The position numbers and the translations under genes were made by a program. Positions 34,363 through 43,372 of a stretch of 64,000 nt of DNA are shown here, piece after piece. Source of the stretch: Candidatus Borrarchaeum weybense (GTDB taxonomy: Archaea > Asgardarchaeota > Sifarchaeia > Borrarchaeales > Borrarchaeaceae). Within the stretch, counting starts at the first letter, position 1. Each line of letters starts with the position of its first letter. The DNA lies in assembly GCA_019057385.1 (NCBI GenBank), contig JAHQJS010000006.1, forward strand, positions 372,001 through 436,000, in the 5' to 3' direction. The notes under the pieces were generated by a model. The model was not told the origin of the DNA, made no database searches, and saw only the letters and a list, made by a program, of their open reading frames with translations.

Positions 34363-35643
34363 ATGGTGATATTTCTGTCGTACATTGAACGTGTTACCTA
34401 TTGGTACATCAAACGAGCAGTCCTTGGAGGACTCGCAACATTATCAGAGAAGCGATTTGTGTTTTTTCTGTCCGTATCGCTACTGTCTATTTTTGGTTCT
34501 ACGATTTTAACGGTTCTTGATCTTACAACTTTGCCACTGTTTCAATTTATAATCAATATTGAAACTGTAGCAGCAGTAGTTTTTGTTATTGTAGGAGCTG
34601 TCGCTTTTATACTCAAGCGTACGACGATAAGAATAACCTTAGTTATCCTATTACTATCATTGCTTCTTTTAGGGCTTTACATCTTTCAAATTCTTTCAAT
34701 ACCATTTCAAACATTTGCATTTGCATGTTTCTATGGTTGGATTCTGATACTAAATATTTCAACATTTTCGGCTGTTAGAAATTTCATTGCAGGCTGGTCA
34801 GGTCGGATAGTGAGTTTTGGGAAACCAAAAGATGCAATTTTATTTGAATGGCCCATTAAAATTATTGCGATACTAAGTATAGCTGGATTTTTCATTCTTG
34901 GGTTCGGCTTCTTGATAGGCTATGGTTCATCAGATTTCATAAGTGGCATTTCAGGAATAGTCGCTTGGAGCATTTGCGTGGTTATGATCTTTTGGTGGAT
35001 CAAAAAATCTAATAATGACGTATTTGCTTCTATTGTAGGTCTTTTCTTCATTTTTGTGGTGTACCACCTAGCGTTATGTATTTGGAATGGAATTGGTGCT
35101 GGCACGGGATCTCTTGCAGTAGACGCCATCTTCATAGCCGTTGGAACTCTATATGCCGTTCAGGGTCTCTGCAGACGTCTTGCACCAACAAATGAACAAA
35201 AAGTAGGTGAAGAAAAATCAACTTGGGAAGACGGTTCAGTTATTGCGCTCTTAGGCACAGTTTTGGGCTATCATGCCTTTATTGTGAATAATATTACTTC
35301 AGGTCAAAGTACTAGAGTATTAATCTACAGTTTTCATCAATTTTCAATTTTATTCGATGCTATAATTCTTCTTGGATGTGTGATGTTATTTGCTACCTCT
35401 TTAAGATTTAGGAATTACGTTTCAAGGACACCAGGACCAAAAAGTCTCGTTAATGATCTTGTTTCCTTTATCAAGGAGAAAGATCTTAAACACTTCCTTG
35501 ACGACATGTTAAAAAAAGCTAAAAATGATGCAGAAGTAAAAAAAGAAGAATTAGTTGCGGCATTAGATCAACTAAAATCTCGTGCAAAAAAGAAGTTTAA
35601 TTCGTTTCTGAAGAGCGAAGATAAGGAAACCAATGATTCTTAA
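34363..35643 (+). CDS. Multispanning membrane protein with cytoplasmic charged tail
   Basis: About 426 residues with roughly ten hydrophobic helices from residue 25 to 345, then an 80-residue lysine/glutamate-rich tail (DLKHFLDDMLKKAKNDAEV ... LDQLKSRAKKKFN) that reads as coiled coil. No transport motif is recognised. ATG 34363 is taken over TTG 34357, without a clear ribosome site. The stop is 13 bases from the convergent pantoate kinase stop. Confidence 0.6.
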   Translation: MVIFLSYIERVTYWYIKRAVLGGLATLSEKRFVFFLSVSLLSIFGSTILTVLDLTTLPLFQFIINIETVAAVVFVIVGAVAFILKRTTIRITLVILLLSLLLLGLYIFQILSIPFQTFAFACFYGWILILNISTFSAVRNFIAGWSGRIVSFGKPKDAILFEWPIKIIAILSIAGFFILGFGFLIGYGSSDFISGISGIVAWSICVVMIFWWIKKSNNDVFASIVGLFFIFVVYHLALCIWNGIGAGTGSLAVDAIFIAVGTLYAVQGLCRRLAPTNEQKVGEEKSTWEDGSVIALLGTVLGYHAFIVNNITSGQSTRVLIYSFHQFSILFDAIILLGCVMLFATSLRFRNYVSRTPGPKSLVNDLVSFIKEKDLKHFLDDMLKKAKNDAEVKKEELVAALDQLKSRAKKKFNSFLKSEDKETNDS

Positions 35644-35656
35644 AAAGACAGTACAT

Positions 35657-36589
35657 TCACAATAGTATTGGTCCATTCAGATCAATGTCAGATACTATTA
35701 TTGCTTCTTTGTTTACGTAATTTCCGAGCGCTTTCACTACATCAGTTACAAGATCCGGTTCTACAATTGCATGGAGCGCATCACCGATCATATTTTGTGT
35801 AGCTCCTAGTGCTCCATTTTCTACAGCAACATCTGTCATTTTCTTAATAAGCACTGACATTAAGCCGGAATTGATCGCAAAGTCTTTACATGACTTGAAG
35901 AAATTTTCAATAGTCGGATTTTCTCTAATCAATTTAAGCGAAATTTCTCCATATTCGTTGATTTTTCGTAGTTTTTCATACGATTTAATGACTCCTCGTG
36001 TTTTTATAGGAGAGACTAATGCTGTTACAACTTTCCCAGAAAAATTTGGATCCATAGGTATTCGCTCTATATTGAAAAGTCCCTCAACACCAGGGATCAA
36101 TATTAGAACTATTCCGCCATTCAATATTCCTGAAACACTTCCTAATCCGGTTTGACATTTGACTTCAGCAATATGTGCGATCTTGCCGACTTCATATTTT
36201 GACAATTCTAATTCTAACGCATCATTAAGTGCCATTACAGATGAAAGAGCACCAGCCCCACTAGTTCCGTATCCTGCGCTCATAGGAACTTCGATTTGAT
36301 GCCTTATAATGATATCATACGCCTGCTTTACTTCTTTTAAAACAAGTTCAATAGCAGTTTTTGTCGTATATGCGTTTGGTGTCAGTTTATCGTTTATGAA
36401 GACGTTGATAGTACTGTTTTTTTGTGAAGGAAGTACTTCTAGTTCAGTAATAACTCCCTTCTTAATGACAATTCCGCCGCCGCGCGAACCGATCAAGTTG
36501 GGGTCTTTAAGGAGTTCTCCGTTCAAGTCCCAGAGCTGTGCGCTGAAGAAACTACTGATGCCTGCAGGTGAAAACGCCTTTGCTTTCAT
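35657..36589 (-). CDS. Pantoate kinase (archaeal CoA pathway, GHMP family)
   Basis: 310 residues. GHMP-kinase ATP loop MSAGYGTSGAGALSSVMALN with the substrate-side start FSPAGISSFFSAQ; C-terminal motif 3 around GALGATQNMIGDALHAIV. This architecture is the archaeal pantoate kinase that phosphorylates pantoate before condensation with beta-alanine by phosphopantothenate synthetase. Its start codon overlaps the stop of the ECF S component gene (TGATG), so the two are translated together. Phosphopantothenate synthetase is not nearby. Confidence 0.88.
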   Translation of the reverse strand: MKAKAFSPAGISSFFSAQLWDLNGELLKDPNLIGSRGGGIVIKKGVITELEVLPSQKNSTINVFINDKLTPNAYTTKTAIELVLKEVKQAYDIIIRHQIEVPMSAGYGTSGAGALSSVMALNDALELELSKYEVGKIAHIAEVKCQTGLGSVSGILNGGIVLILIPGVEGLFNIERIPMDPNFSGKVVTALVSPIKTRGVIKSYEKLRKINEYGEISLKLIRENPTIENFFKSCKDFAINSGLMSVLIKKMTDVAVENGALGATQNMIGDALHAIVEPDLVTDVVKALGNYVNKEAIIVSDIDLNGPILL

Positions 36590-37164
36590 CAGCCGGCCTC
36601 AATATCGGAATTACCTGATAAAAGTTCAGGAAATGCCTGATGGCACGCTTTTACTACGATTGGAACGACTAAAATTAGGAAGGGTATCTCGCTGACAAAT
36701 GTCCATAATGCAGCACTAAGTCCCAAAACAATTCCCCAGTTTGAGCCCAGGTATGAGATGAAGAATTGTGTGAATGCCCATAGACTAATCCCTATGTAAA
36801 CGCTACCTGCCGCCAAACCAGCGAAAGCGAGGATAAAGTATTTTCTCCATGAAAATTTTCTTTGCGCGTAACCAATTATCCAAAACGCAATAAAATTGGC
36901 GGGAACACCAACAATGATGCTTAGCAGTGCATTACCGTGCCCATATACTACATCGGCAATAAAAATTCCTATTGCCGCCCCTAAACCCCCTACTAGTGGT
37001 CCAAAAAGCACTGCAAAGACAGCTGGAACGATTACTGCTGGCCAGAACCTCACCCCATATACAACTATTCCAAGATTTGTAAATCCACCAAAAACCACGT
37101 ACAAAGCCGCATTAATAGCTGTCATTGAGGTTTTTAATGCACTAAAATAAACATTAGTGGTCAT
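36589..37164 (-). CDS. ECF transporter S component, possible pantoate/pantothenate uptake
   Basis: About 191 residues, six hydrophobic helices, ECF S-component look: TSMTAINAALYVVFGGF at the N-terminus (helix 1 AxxxA motif for EcfT), RFWPAVIVPAVFAVLFGPLVGGLGAAIGIFIADV, then SIIVGVPANF. The coupling to pantoate kinase by stop/start overlap suggests the ligand is a CoA precursor, but this is inference from context. EcfA and EcfT are not in the window. ATG 37164 (MTTNVYF) is chosen; the TTG at 37197 is alternative. Confidence 0.8.
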   Translation of the reverse strand: MTTNVYFSALKTSMTAINAALYVVFGGFTNLGIVVYGVRFWPAVIVPAVFAVLFGPLVGGLGAAIGIFIADVVYGHGNALLSIIVGVPANFIAFWIIGYAQRKFSWRKYFILAFAGLAAGSVYIGISLWAFTQFFISYLGSNWGIVLGLSAALWTFVSEIPFLILVVPIVVKACHQAFPELLSGNSDIEAG

Positions 37165-37384
37165 GGTTTCTTTTCTCAAAAATTTATCCCCGTACAATTT
37201 GTGTGAAGAAGTTCGTATAGTAATTGTGGTATAGTACTTTGCAGCTCTTTAAAGATATCGTTATGAATCTATAAAGACCACAAAAAAAATATAGATTTTT
37301 TGAAAATATAAAGACTTTATATTTTTGTTCTCTGCATTCTGCGATACGGAAGTCATTTCAAGTTTTAAATCTTCTGATTAGTTG

Positions 37385-38008
37385 TTAAAGTTTCGCGGCA
37401 AGTTCATCGGTTAGGATATAATCCTTGTACCACCCGTATTTTTCACTATGTGCTTCAATCATGTCGGGAAGTGGGAAATCAAGAAAAACCTCTTTTGAAA
37501 AATTGATAATATCGTCTATAATACCCAAAACTTCATTTACGATACGGTTCCGTGATCCTAATACGGTAATGCGCTTTATTGAATGACTGAGGTCTTATTT
37601 GAGGTCAACAGCGATCATGGTATGTAGTTTGTTCGTAACTGAGGTCAAAAACTCGTCTAATTCTCTCATCGTGAGGTCTTTGTCCACTTGGTAGATTAGC
37701 GAAACGTTTTTGGATGAAGTGTCGTCGCGAGTGAAATCTAAGACGGGCGAGATGTCGTCCACTTCAAGATACTGCATTCTGAGCCTTTTAAGAGCAAATG
37801 GGTGGAAATCAGGGGGGTAGTATTTTAATTCTTCGGGAGGTATGTCGGGATGCCCGTACTCTTCGTGAGAGAGAATAGAGGCGATGCTACCAACGTGATC
37901 GTCTATTTCATCTAATTTTATTCCCGTTTCGATTCGGATCGCGGGCTTTTCGATACGAGGAAGTGGGATTTGATTCAGAATTTTGTTTGAATTTGATTCG
38001 TTTGACAA
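37385..38008 (-). pseudogene. Hypothetical gene with in-frame TAA stop; reading frame continues 69 codons beyond
   Basis: From ATG 38008 the frame runs 137 codons to TAA (37597-37595), then stays open, in the same frame, for another 69 codons to TAA at 37387-37385. The second part (HSIKRITVLGSRNRIV ... EKYGWYKDYILTDELAAKL) is protein-like, lacks a start codon near its beginning and continues the LHTMIAVDLK ending smoothly. So either a nonsense mutation split a gene of about 207 residues, or the stop is read through. No family is recognised. Confidence 0.5.
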
Positions 38009-38247
38009 TTTCTCTGCATCTCCTTAGATTTGCCTCAAATATATGTGGGATTAAGAATTGAAAAATCTATTGAGTAAATACTGTTTATTTTAAGTGATGA
38101 TTAATCAATACATGAGGAATCAGAACTTCTAATTTTTAGATGCCTTTTAGTTTCAGTCATTTAACATGCGTATAGAAAATAAATTAGTATTTTCAGTTGG
38201 CATAAATTACATTTATTTTATCGTAATCAATATTGGTGTGCTTATAA

Positions 38248-38321
38248 AATCTAAAAAGGCAGAGGTACATGATAAATAGTGAGAAATCTAAAAAAAGCAG
38301 AAGTACATGATAAATAGTGAG
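38248..38321. repeat. Two tandem 37-bp units upstream of the coiled-coil gene
   Basis: AATCTAAAAAGGCAGAGG-TACATGATAAATAGTGAGA is repeated with a few changes (38248-38284 and about 38285-38321; core TACATGATAAATAGTGAGA identical). They lie 70 bases before the GTG start of the next gene, so they may include regulatory sites. AT-rich surroundings show no other feature. Confidence 0.6.
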
Positions 38322-38392
38322 AATATCTATATTATGTTATCTATCTTTATGATCATTTACACGTCTAAAAAAAGAAAATTAGGGGTGTTTGA

Positions 38393-40477
38393 GTGTCGGA
38401 ATCTAAAAATATCATCAAAGCTTCAGTCGTCAAATTCCTTGGTCATTTACAGGAGCAAAAAGGTTCTTTAGAAACTGAATTGTCAAACATGCTAGAGGAG
38501 ATGCGTCTCAATTCTGTTTCTGTCTCAAAGAGAAATTATGATGTATCAGACGTTAATCAGATCGTTCGAGAAATTAACACGGCAATGGTAGATTATTTTA
38601 AGAAAACGTATAGTTCCATCTCCGTGGACGCAAGCCGAAGAATCCGTAGCGTCATTGAGGACATAGTCCGCGTCGTGGGTGGAGAATTAGGAGAATCTGA
38701 CATTAATGAAATCATACAAAAGATTGAATCATTTGAATCACAAGCATTGATGGCTCAGGAGATGGCAGGTAAGGCTGAAGTATTACAAGGCACATTAGCA
38801 GAGAGAGAGGCGGAAATAGAACAGCTAAATGAATTAGTAAGAACAGAACGTTCGAAAAATGAAGAAATAACAAAAGAATTGACTGAAAAAACCGAAAAAC
38901 TCACGCAATTAGAAGAAGAAAATAAAAAATATGCAGAACAAATCGAAAGCGGTGAGATGGTCTCTGCAGCTAAAATAGAAGAACTTGAAACAACGATTGG
39001 TGATCAGGAGAAAAAAATCGAAGAAATAGAACAAAATTACTATTCAAAAATTGAAGAAGTCAACGAAAAACAAGAAAAAGTTGATGAAATAACACGAGAA
39101 CTTGAAAAATCAAAGGAAGAATATGAGAGTACTATCGAAGACCTCGGAAATCAAATGATGGGTCATGTAAGTAATGTTGAGGAATTGCAAACGGTCTTAT
39201 CTGGTAAAGAAGAAGAGTTAGAAAATCTAAAGGGTGAGCTGGAGAATCTCAAAAAAGAAGCAGATCTATTGCGCGTGAAAGCTGAAGAAGAGCAAAAGAA
39301 AACAATTGACGACTTAACCTCAAAACTTAATCTTGCTAATACGGAACTAAGTACTTTAAAAGACGAATTAGCCGCAAAGGAATCACATATCAATGATCTA
39401 AACTCTCAATTACACACAAGTGATACTCAGATTGCGTCAAATTCAGAAAAGATAGAAGCTTTAACATCACAGAACAAAGAATTTGAAGACGAGATTCGAT
39501 CACAAAAAGAAATGAATAGAAACTTAGAACTTCAGACAATGGATTTAAACGCTGAGATTGAGCGTCTGAGGGGCGAGATTTTCCGTTTAGAAGGTGAAAC
39601 TGGGTCTCTTCAAGAAAATCTTCGAGAATATGCTTCAAATATCAATGAAAAAGAGACGCAGATTCAAGAACTGACATCTCAAATCGAGCAACAAAACGAG
39701 GAATTAGAGGATCAGAAAAAACAAAATAGTTATCTAACAGAGCAGTATGAAACCTCAATTGCCAAGTATAAAACAATACTTCAACAACAAAATCAGAAAA
39801 TAGCAGAAGTTCATGAACAATTACGGGAAAAAGATAAGGTAGCACTAGAGTCGACTACAAAAGTTGATGATTTAGAAAACAAAATAAAAAGTTTAACTTC
39901 TGAAATAGAAGACAAGTCATCGCGTATAGAATCCTTAAATGATAAAGTTGAAGAACAACAACGTTCGTACAATGAACTCTCTGAGATATTATCCAATGAA
40001 CGTACAAAAATTGTTCAATTAGAAGACGAGTTATCAGCGCCTCGTACCCTAATCTCGAACCTTCAGACTGAGGTTGAACTTGTACGAAATGAAAGTAGAC
40101 ATTACCAAGAACTTAACGAAGGCTATGAAAAAGATTATGAAAGAATTAAAGCTAGATTTGAGGCATTAAATCAGAGAGCGACGCTCTTTAGGGAACGTTT
40201 GGAATCCGATCCGAAGTATAAAATATTGTTCATGCTTGAGGAGATTAAAGGCGGGGGCGGTCTTGGGCTTGATGAAATTAGGTTAGCTATTGGCGAACCG
40301 CCTGCCCTTGTGCGAAGGTTATCTATGGAGCTCGAGACAGAAGGACTAGTGTTGATGGAGACTGTAGATGGTAAGACCAGAGTTAAACCGACACCGAAAG
40401 CCGTAGAACTTGTTGTCGAAATTGAAGAAGAGGAAGAGAAGAAAGAAAGCGATGAGAACGCTGAAAACACCGAATAA
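38393..40477 (+). CDS. Long coiled-coil protein with C-terminal winged helix
   Basis: 694 residues, GTG start. Residues about 120-590 are almost uninterrupted heptad-type coiled coil (Glu/Lys/Leu-rich, little proline). The N-terminal 110 form a helical domain (NIIKASVVKFLGHLQEQ). The C-terminus has a winged-helix segment LGLDEIRLAIGEPPALVRRLSMELETEGLV and an acidic tail. This suggests a rod that binds DNA or a partner at one end and dimerises, in the manner of SMC-like or cytoskeletal linkers, but it lacks ATPase motifs. No gene partners. Confidence 0.75.
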   Translation: MSESKNIIKASVVKFLGHLQEQKGSLETELSNMLEEMRLNSVSVSKRNYDVSDVNQIVREINTAMVDYFKKTYSSISVDASRRIRSVIEDIVRVVGGELGESDINEIIQKIESFESQALMAQEMAGKAEVLQGTLAEREAEIEQLNELVRTERSKNEEITKELTEKTEKLTQLEEENKKYAEQIESGEMVSAAKIEELETTIGDQEKKIEEIEQNYYSKIEEVNEKQEKVDEITRELEKSKEEYESTIEDLGNQMMGHVSNVEELQTVLSGKEEELENLKGELENLKKEADLLRVKAEEEQKKTIDDLTSKLNLANTELSTLKDELAAKESHINDLNSQLHTSDTQIASNSEKIEALTSQNKEFEDEIRSQKEMNRNLELQTMDLNAEIERLRGEIFRLEGETGSLQENLREYASNINEKETQIQELTSQIEQQNEELEDQKKQNSYLTEQYETSIAKYKTILQQQNQKIAEVHEQLREKDKVALESTTKVDDLENKIKSLTSEIEDKSSRIESLNDKVEEQQRSYNELSEILSNERTKIVQLEDELSAPRTLISNLQTEVELVRNESRHYQELNEGYEKDYERIKARFEALNQRATLFRERLESDPKYKILFMLEEIKGGGGLGLDEIRLAIGEPPALVRRLSMELETEGLVLMETVDGKTRVKPTPKAVELVVEIEEEEEKKESDENAENTE

Positions 40478-40605
40478 ACTATTAATAGCTTCCACCTTTT
40501 TATCATTGACTTCTTTGCATTCATTATCTACTTCGCTTTATTGAATGGAGTAGAAATAATGCAACTTTAGGAATTGTTTAGCAAATACCTATTCGGTTAT
40601 TTTAA

Positions 40606-40660
40606 AAAACCTGAGCCTCCAGGTTACCTTATATACCTTATAGGTATTATAACGTTGCCA
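40606..40660 (+). promoter_or_regulatory. Palindromes before the ROK kinase gene
   Basis: CCTGAGCCTCCAGG at 40611-40624 is an imperfect dyad, and ATACCTTATAGGTAT at about 40635-40649 is a clean 5-bp-arm palindrome in an AT-rich frame. They precede the kinase gene by about 90 bases, as an operator pair for a sugar-responsive regulator would. No regulator gene is adjacent. Confidence 0.4.
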
Positions 40661-40741
40661 TAGTGTATCCTATTAGAATAATCAATGAGCCTATGACGCA
40701 CTCAAACTCTATCATATGAAAGTGATTACGGAGGGTAAAAA

Positions 40742-41719
40742 ATGACTCGTAATTCAAAAAAACCTTTTACTTATGGTGTTGACCTAGGAGGCACGAAAAT
40801 TGAAACGGTATTGGTCGATGCTACCGGTTTTGTTTTATCTAGAGAGCGACATCCAACGAATCTAGAAAAAGGAGCAAAGGGCGTTATTAATGATATTGTA
40901 GATTGTGTAAAGAACTGTTTGATAGATACAGAGATAAAAGGAGAAGCCTTAGGTATTGGAATAGCAGGTCAGGTAGACCCATCAACAGGAACCGTCATTT
41001 TTGGCACAAATCTTGGCTGGCGTAATGTACCTATACGATCAGAACTTGAAAAAGCCTTAGGAATCCCAATCGTGGTTACCAATGACGTTCGCGCCGCAAT
41101 GTGGGGAGAATGGATGCATGGAGCCGGTAAAGGAGTGAACAACTTTGTTGTTATTTTCGTTGGTACAGGCATTGGTGGAGGTATCGTCAGTGATGGACGT
41201 GTAATAAAAGGATGTACAGGTATAGCTGGAGAATTAGGGCATAGGACAATTGTTGTCGACGGAAGAAAATGCCATTGTCCCAATTATGGCTGTCTAGAAG
41301 CATATGCAGGTGGTTGGGCCATCGCTGAACGAGCACAAGAAGCAGTTAGAGCAGATCTACAAGCAGGCAAAATGTTAATTGAACTTGCTGGCAGTATTGA
41401 TAAGGTTACTGCAGTTCACGTAATTCAGGCTTACAATAATGACGACCTTCTATCCCGACGTCTAATGAAAGAAACAATCCATTACTTGGGTTCGGGTGTT
41501 GTAGGTATTGTTAATGCTTTTAATCCATGCGTTTTGATTTTGGGTGGGGGAATTATTGAAGGCTTTCCGGAATTGATCGAAGTTGTGGAGCAGATTGTTC
41601 GTAAATATGCGCTTGAGGCGTCTGTTGAGCGGCTTAAAATAGTTAAAGCTGCTTTGGGTGGTGACGCAGGTGGCATTGGTGCGGCTGCTTTAGCTCGAAG
41701 TTTAGTGGGTGAGATATAG
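40742..41719 (+). CDS. ROK-family sugar kinase (glucokinase-like)
   Basis: 325 residues. ATP motif VDLGGTKIETVLVD near the start, FVGTGIGGGIV at about residue 140, and the ROK zinc site GELGHR ... CHCPNYGCLEAYAGG with conserved Cys and His. ROK members in archaea phosphorylate glucose, N-acetylglucosamine or related sugars; which one is not clear. GGAGGGT precedes the ATG. The NnrE-like gene follows 54 bases after. Confidence 0.88.
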   Translation: MTRNSKKPFTYGVDLGGTKIETVLVDATGFVLSRERHPTNLEKGAKGVINDIVDCVKNCLIDTEIKGEALGIGIAGQVDPSTGTVIFGTNLGWRNVPIRSELEKALGIPIVVTNDVRAAMWGEWMHGAGKGVNNFVVIFVGTGIGGGIVSDGRVIKGCTGIAGELGHRTIVVDGRKCHCPNYGCLEAYAGGWAIAERAQEAVRADLQAGKMLIELAGSIDKVTAVHVIQAYNNDDLLSRRLMKETIHYLGSGVVGIVNAFNPCVLILGGGIIEGFPELIEVVEQIVRKYALEASVERLKIVKAALGGDAGGIGAAALARSLVGEI

Positions 41720-41772
41720 CGGATTATATTTCTGTAGCGGATTTACGAATTCCTGTCGTTAATACTGCTGAA

Positions 41773-42455
41773 ATGCGCGAAGTTGATCGATTGATGATCG
41801 AAAAATATGGCATTCAACTTCTTCAGATGATGGAAAATGCTGGAAGAAATCTGGCAAAACTTGCACGAAGGTTTTTGGATGGATCTATCTCCGGAAAACA
41901 AATAATAGTTGTTGCAGGTAAAGGTAACAATAGGGGCGGAGGTTTGGTGGCGCAAAGCACCTCTACAATTGGGAGGCTCAGATAACAGTATTACTTCAAA
42001 CAGAAGAACTTAGAGGTATTCCTGAGCTGCAATGGAGCATTCTCAAGAAATTTCCTCTTGAAAAGAAAACCGCTGAACGTGCATTGAAATCCCTATCAAA
42101 TAATAAAGGTGATTTAATTCTTGATGCTGTGATCGGATATAGCCTTGCTGGTAATCCACGCGGATGGACCGCAAAAATGATTGAAAGAATAAATTTATTA
42201 TCTATTCCAATACTTGCATTAGATGTTCCTTCTGGATTGGATGCTACAACAGGAGAAATCTACAACCCATGTGTTCAAGCCGCAGCTACAATGACCTTAG
42301 CGTTACCAAAGACGGGTCTTGTGAAGCCAGATGTAAAACAAGTTGTGGGGTCACTATATCTCGCTGATATTAGCGTTCCAGATGTTTTATACGAAGAAAT
42401 GGGGATAAATGTCCCCCCATTGTTTCTTAATGATACTCTTATCAGGCTTAATTAG
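41773..42455 (+). pseudogene. nnrE: NAD(P)HX epimerase (YjeF N-domain) gene with a frameshift
   Basis: The N-terminal half reads MREVDRLMIEKYGIQLLQMMENAGRN and reaches GKGNNRGGGLVA, then runs out of frame. From about 41950 the correct sequence is found one frame over (GAKHLYNWEAQITVLLQTEELRG, then VIGYSLAGNPRG and ALDVPSGLDATTGEI), so one base is missing near 41950. The catalytic NGGDG motif is changed to NRGGG, losing the Asp. Both facts suggest a dead gene or an assembly error plus a divergent site. It lacks the NnrD dehydratase half that is often fused in archaea. Confidence 0.75.
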
Positions 42456-42775
42456 TCGTTTATCTTAATGTGAAAGAAAACGACCCGATTACTCATCATG
42501 ATGGGTTTTGGAAGGAAATATAGCCAAAATACGACTTAATTTCACTTGGATTCTTATATGAAACACTATTCTCTTCTTTGGTTTCTTTAAATTGTCCTAT
42601 TGATAGATATGAAAACATTTATAATTCCAAATATTTCTCAGATTCACTACAATAGTGTTGTAGTTGACGATTGACAAGTTCTCCAAAAAATCTAAATATT
42701 TAACGCCATTTATAGACTAATTAAAAAGACTATCAATTTGTAGCTATTTTGTTCAACTATGGTGGGTAATTCGAA

Positions 42776-43270
42776 ATGGAAGATCAACCGTCCAAATGGA
42801 AGATCATTAAAAAAATATTCAAGAGAGGGGGAAAGCCGATTGCGCTACTTATCGATGGACCAAATATCTTACGCCGAGTTGCTGGAGACCAAGTCCGTTT
42901 AGAATATATTGAGGATGCGGCAAGGGAATTAGGTAAGATCCAAGTAGCAAAGGTTTTTCTTAATAGACACGCCCCAGAGAAGTTATTGCAAGCGATTTCA
43001 AACAGCGGATTTAATCCTGTGGTGGCCCTTGGAGATATCCATGTAGCAATGGCAATGGAGACTATGATTATATTAAATGAATCAAATGTTAAAACACTCA
43101 TTATCGCATCACGACATGCACGCGCAGCAATTTTGCTCCGCAAAGCTAAGGAACAAGGGTTAGAGACAGTCGCAATTGGCTTCGATCCTGGTTTTAGTAT
43201 AGCGCTCCAAAATACAGCAGACTATGTTTTCAAACTAAAAACACCGAAACATAAAGGTTCTAGTACCTGA
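42776..43270 (+). CDS. NYN/PIN-like RNase-fold protein (TIGR00288 family)
   Basis: 164 residues. The NYN core is clear: ALLIDGPNILRR (catalytic Asp), AKVFLNRHAP, ALGDIHVAMAMETMIIL (acidic residues) and LIIASRHARAAILLRKAKEQG. The family is a PIN-like nuclease group near LabA and archaeal TIGR00288. It should act on RNA, metal-dependent. Upstream AT-rich region 42456-42775 holds only promoter-like stretches. Confidence 0.85.
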   Translation: MEDQPSKWKIIKKIFKRGGKPIALLIDGPNILRRVAGDQVRLEYIEDAARELGKIQVAKVFLNRHAPEKLLQAISNSGFNPVVALGDIHVAMAMETMIILNESNVKTLIIASRHARAAILLRKAKEQGLETVAIGFDPGFSIALQNTADYVFKLKTPKHKGSST

Positions 43271-43372
43271 GACGATATCAAAACGTTTGAAATGACGCCA
43301 TTTTTTAAGTTTCGAGAATTAGATACAAAAGATTAAGATATTTGTTGTCTTATGCAAATTGAGGCTTAAGAT

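Noticed and set aside
37595..37597. Recoding of the in-frame stop as pyrrolysine or selenocysteine
   Set aside because: Pyrrolysine uses TAG and selenocysteine uses TGA; this codon is TAA.
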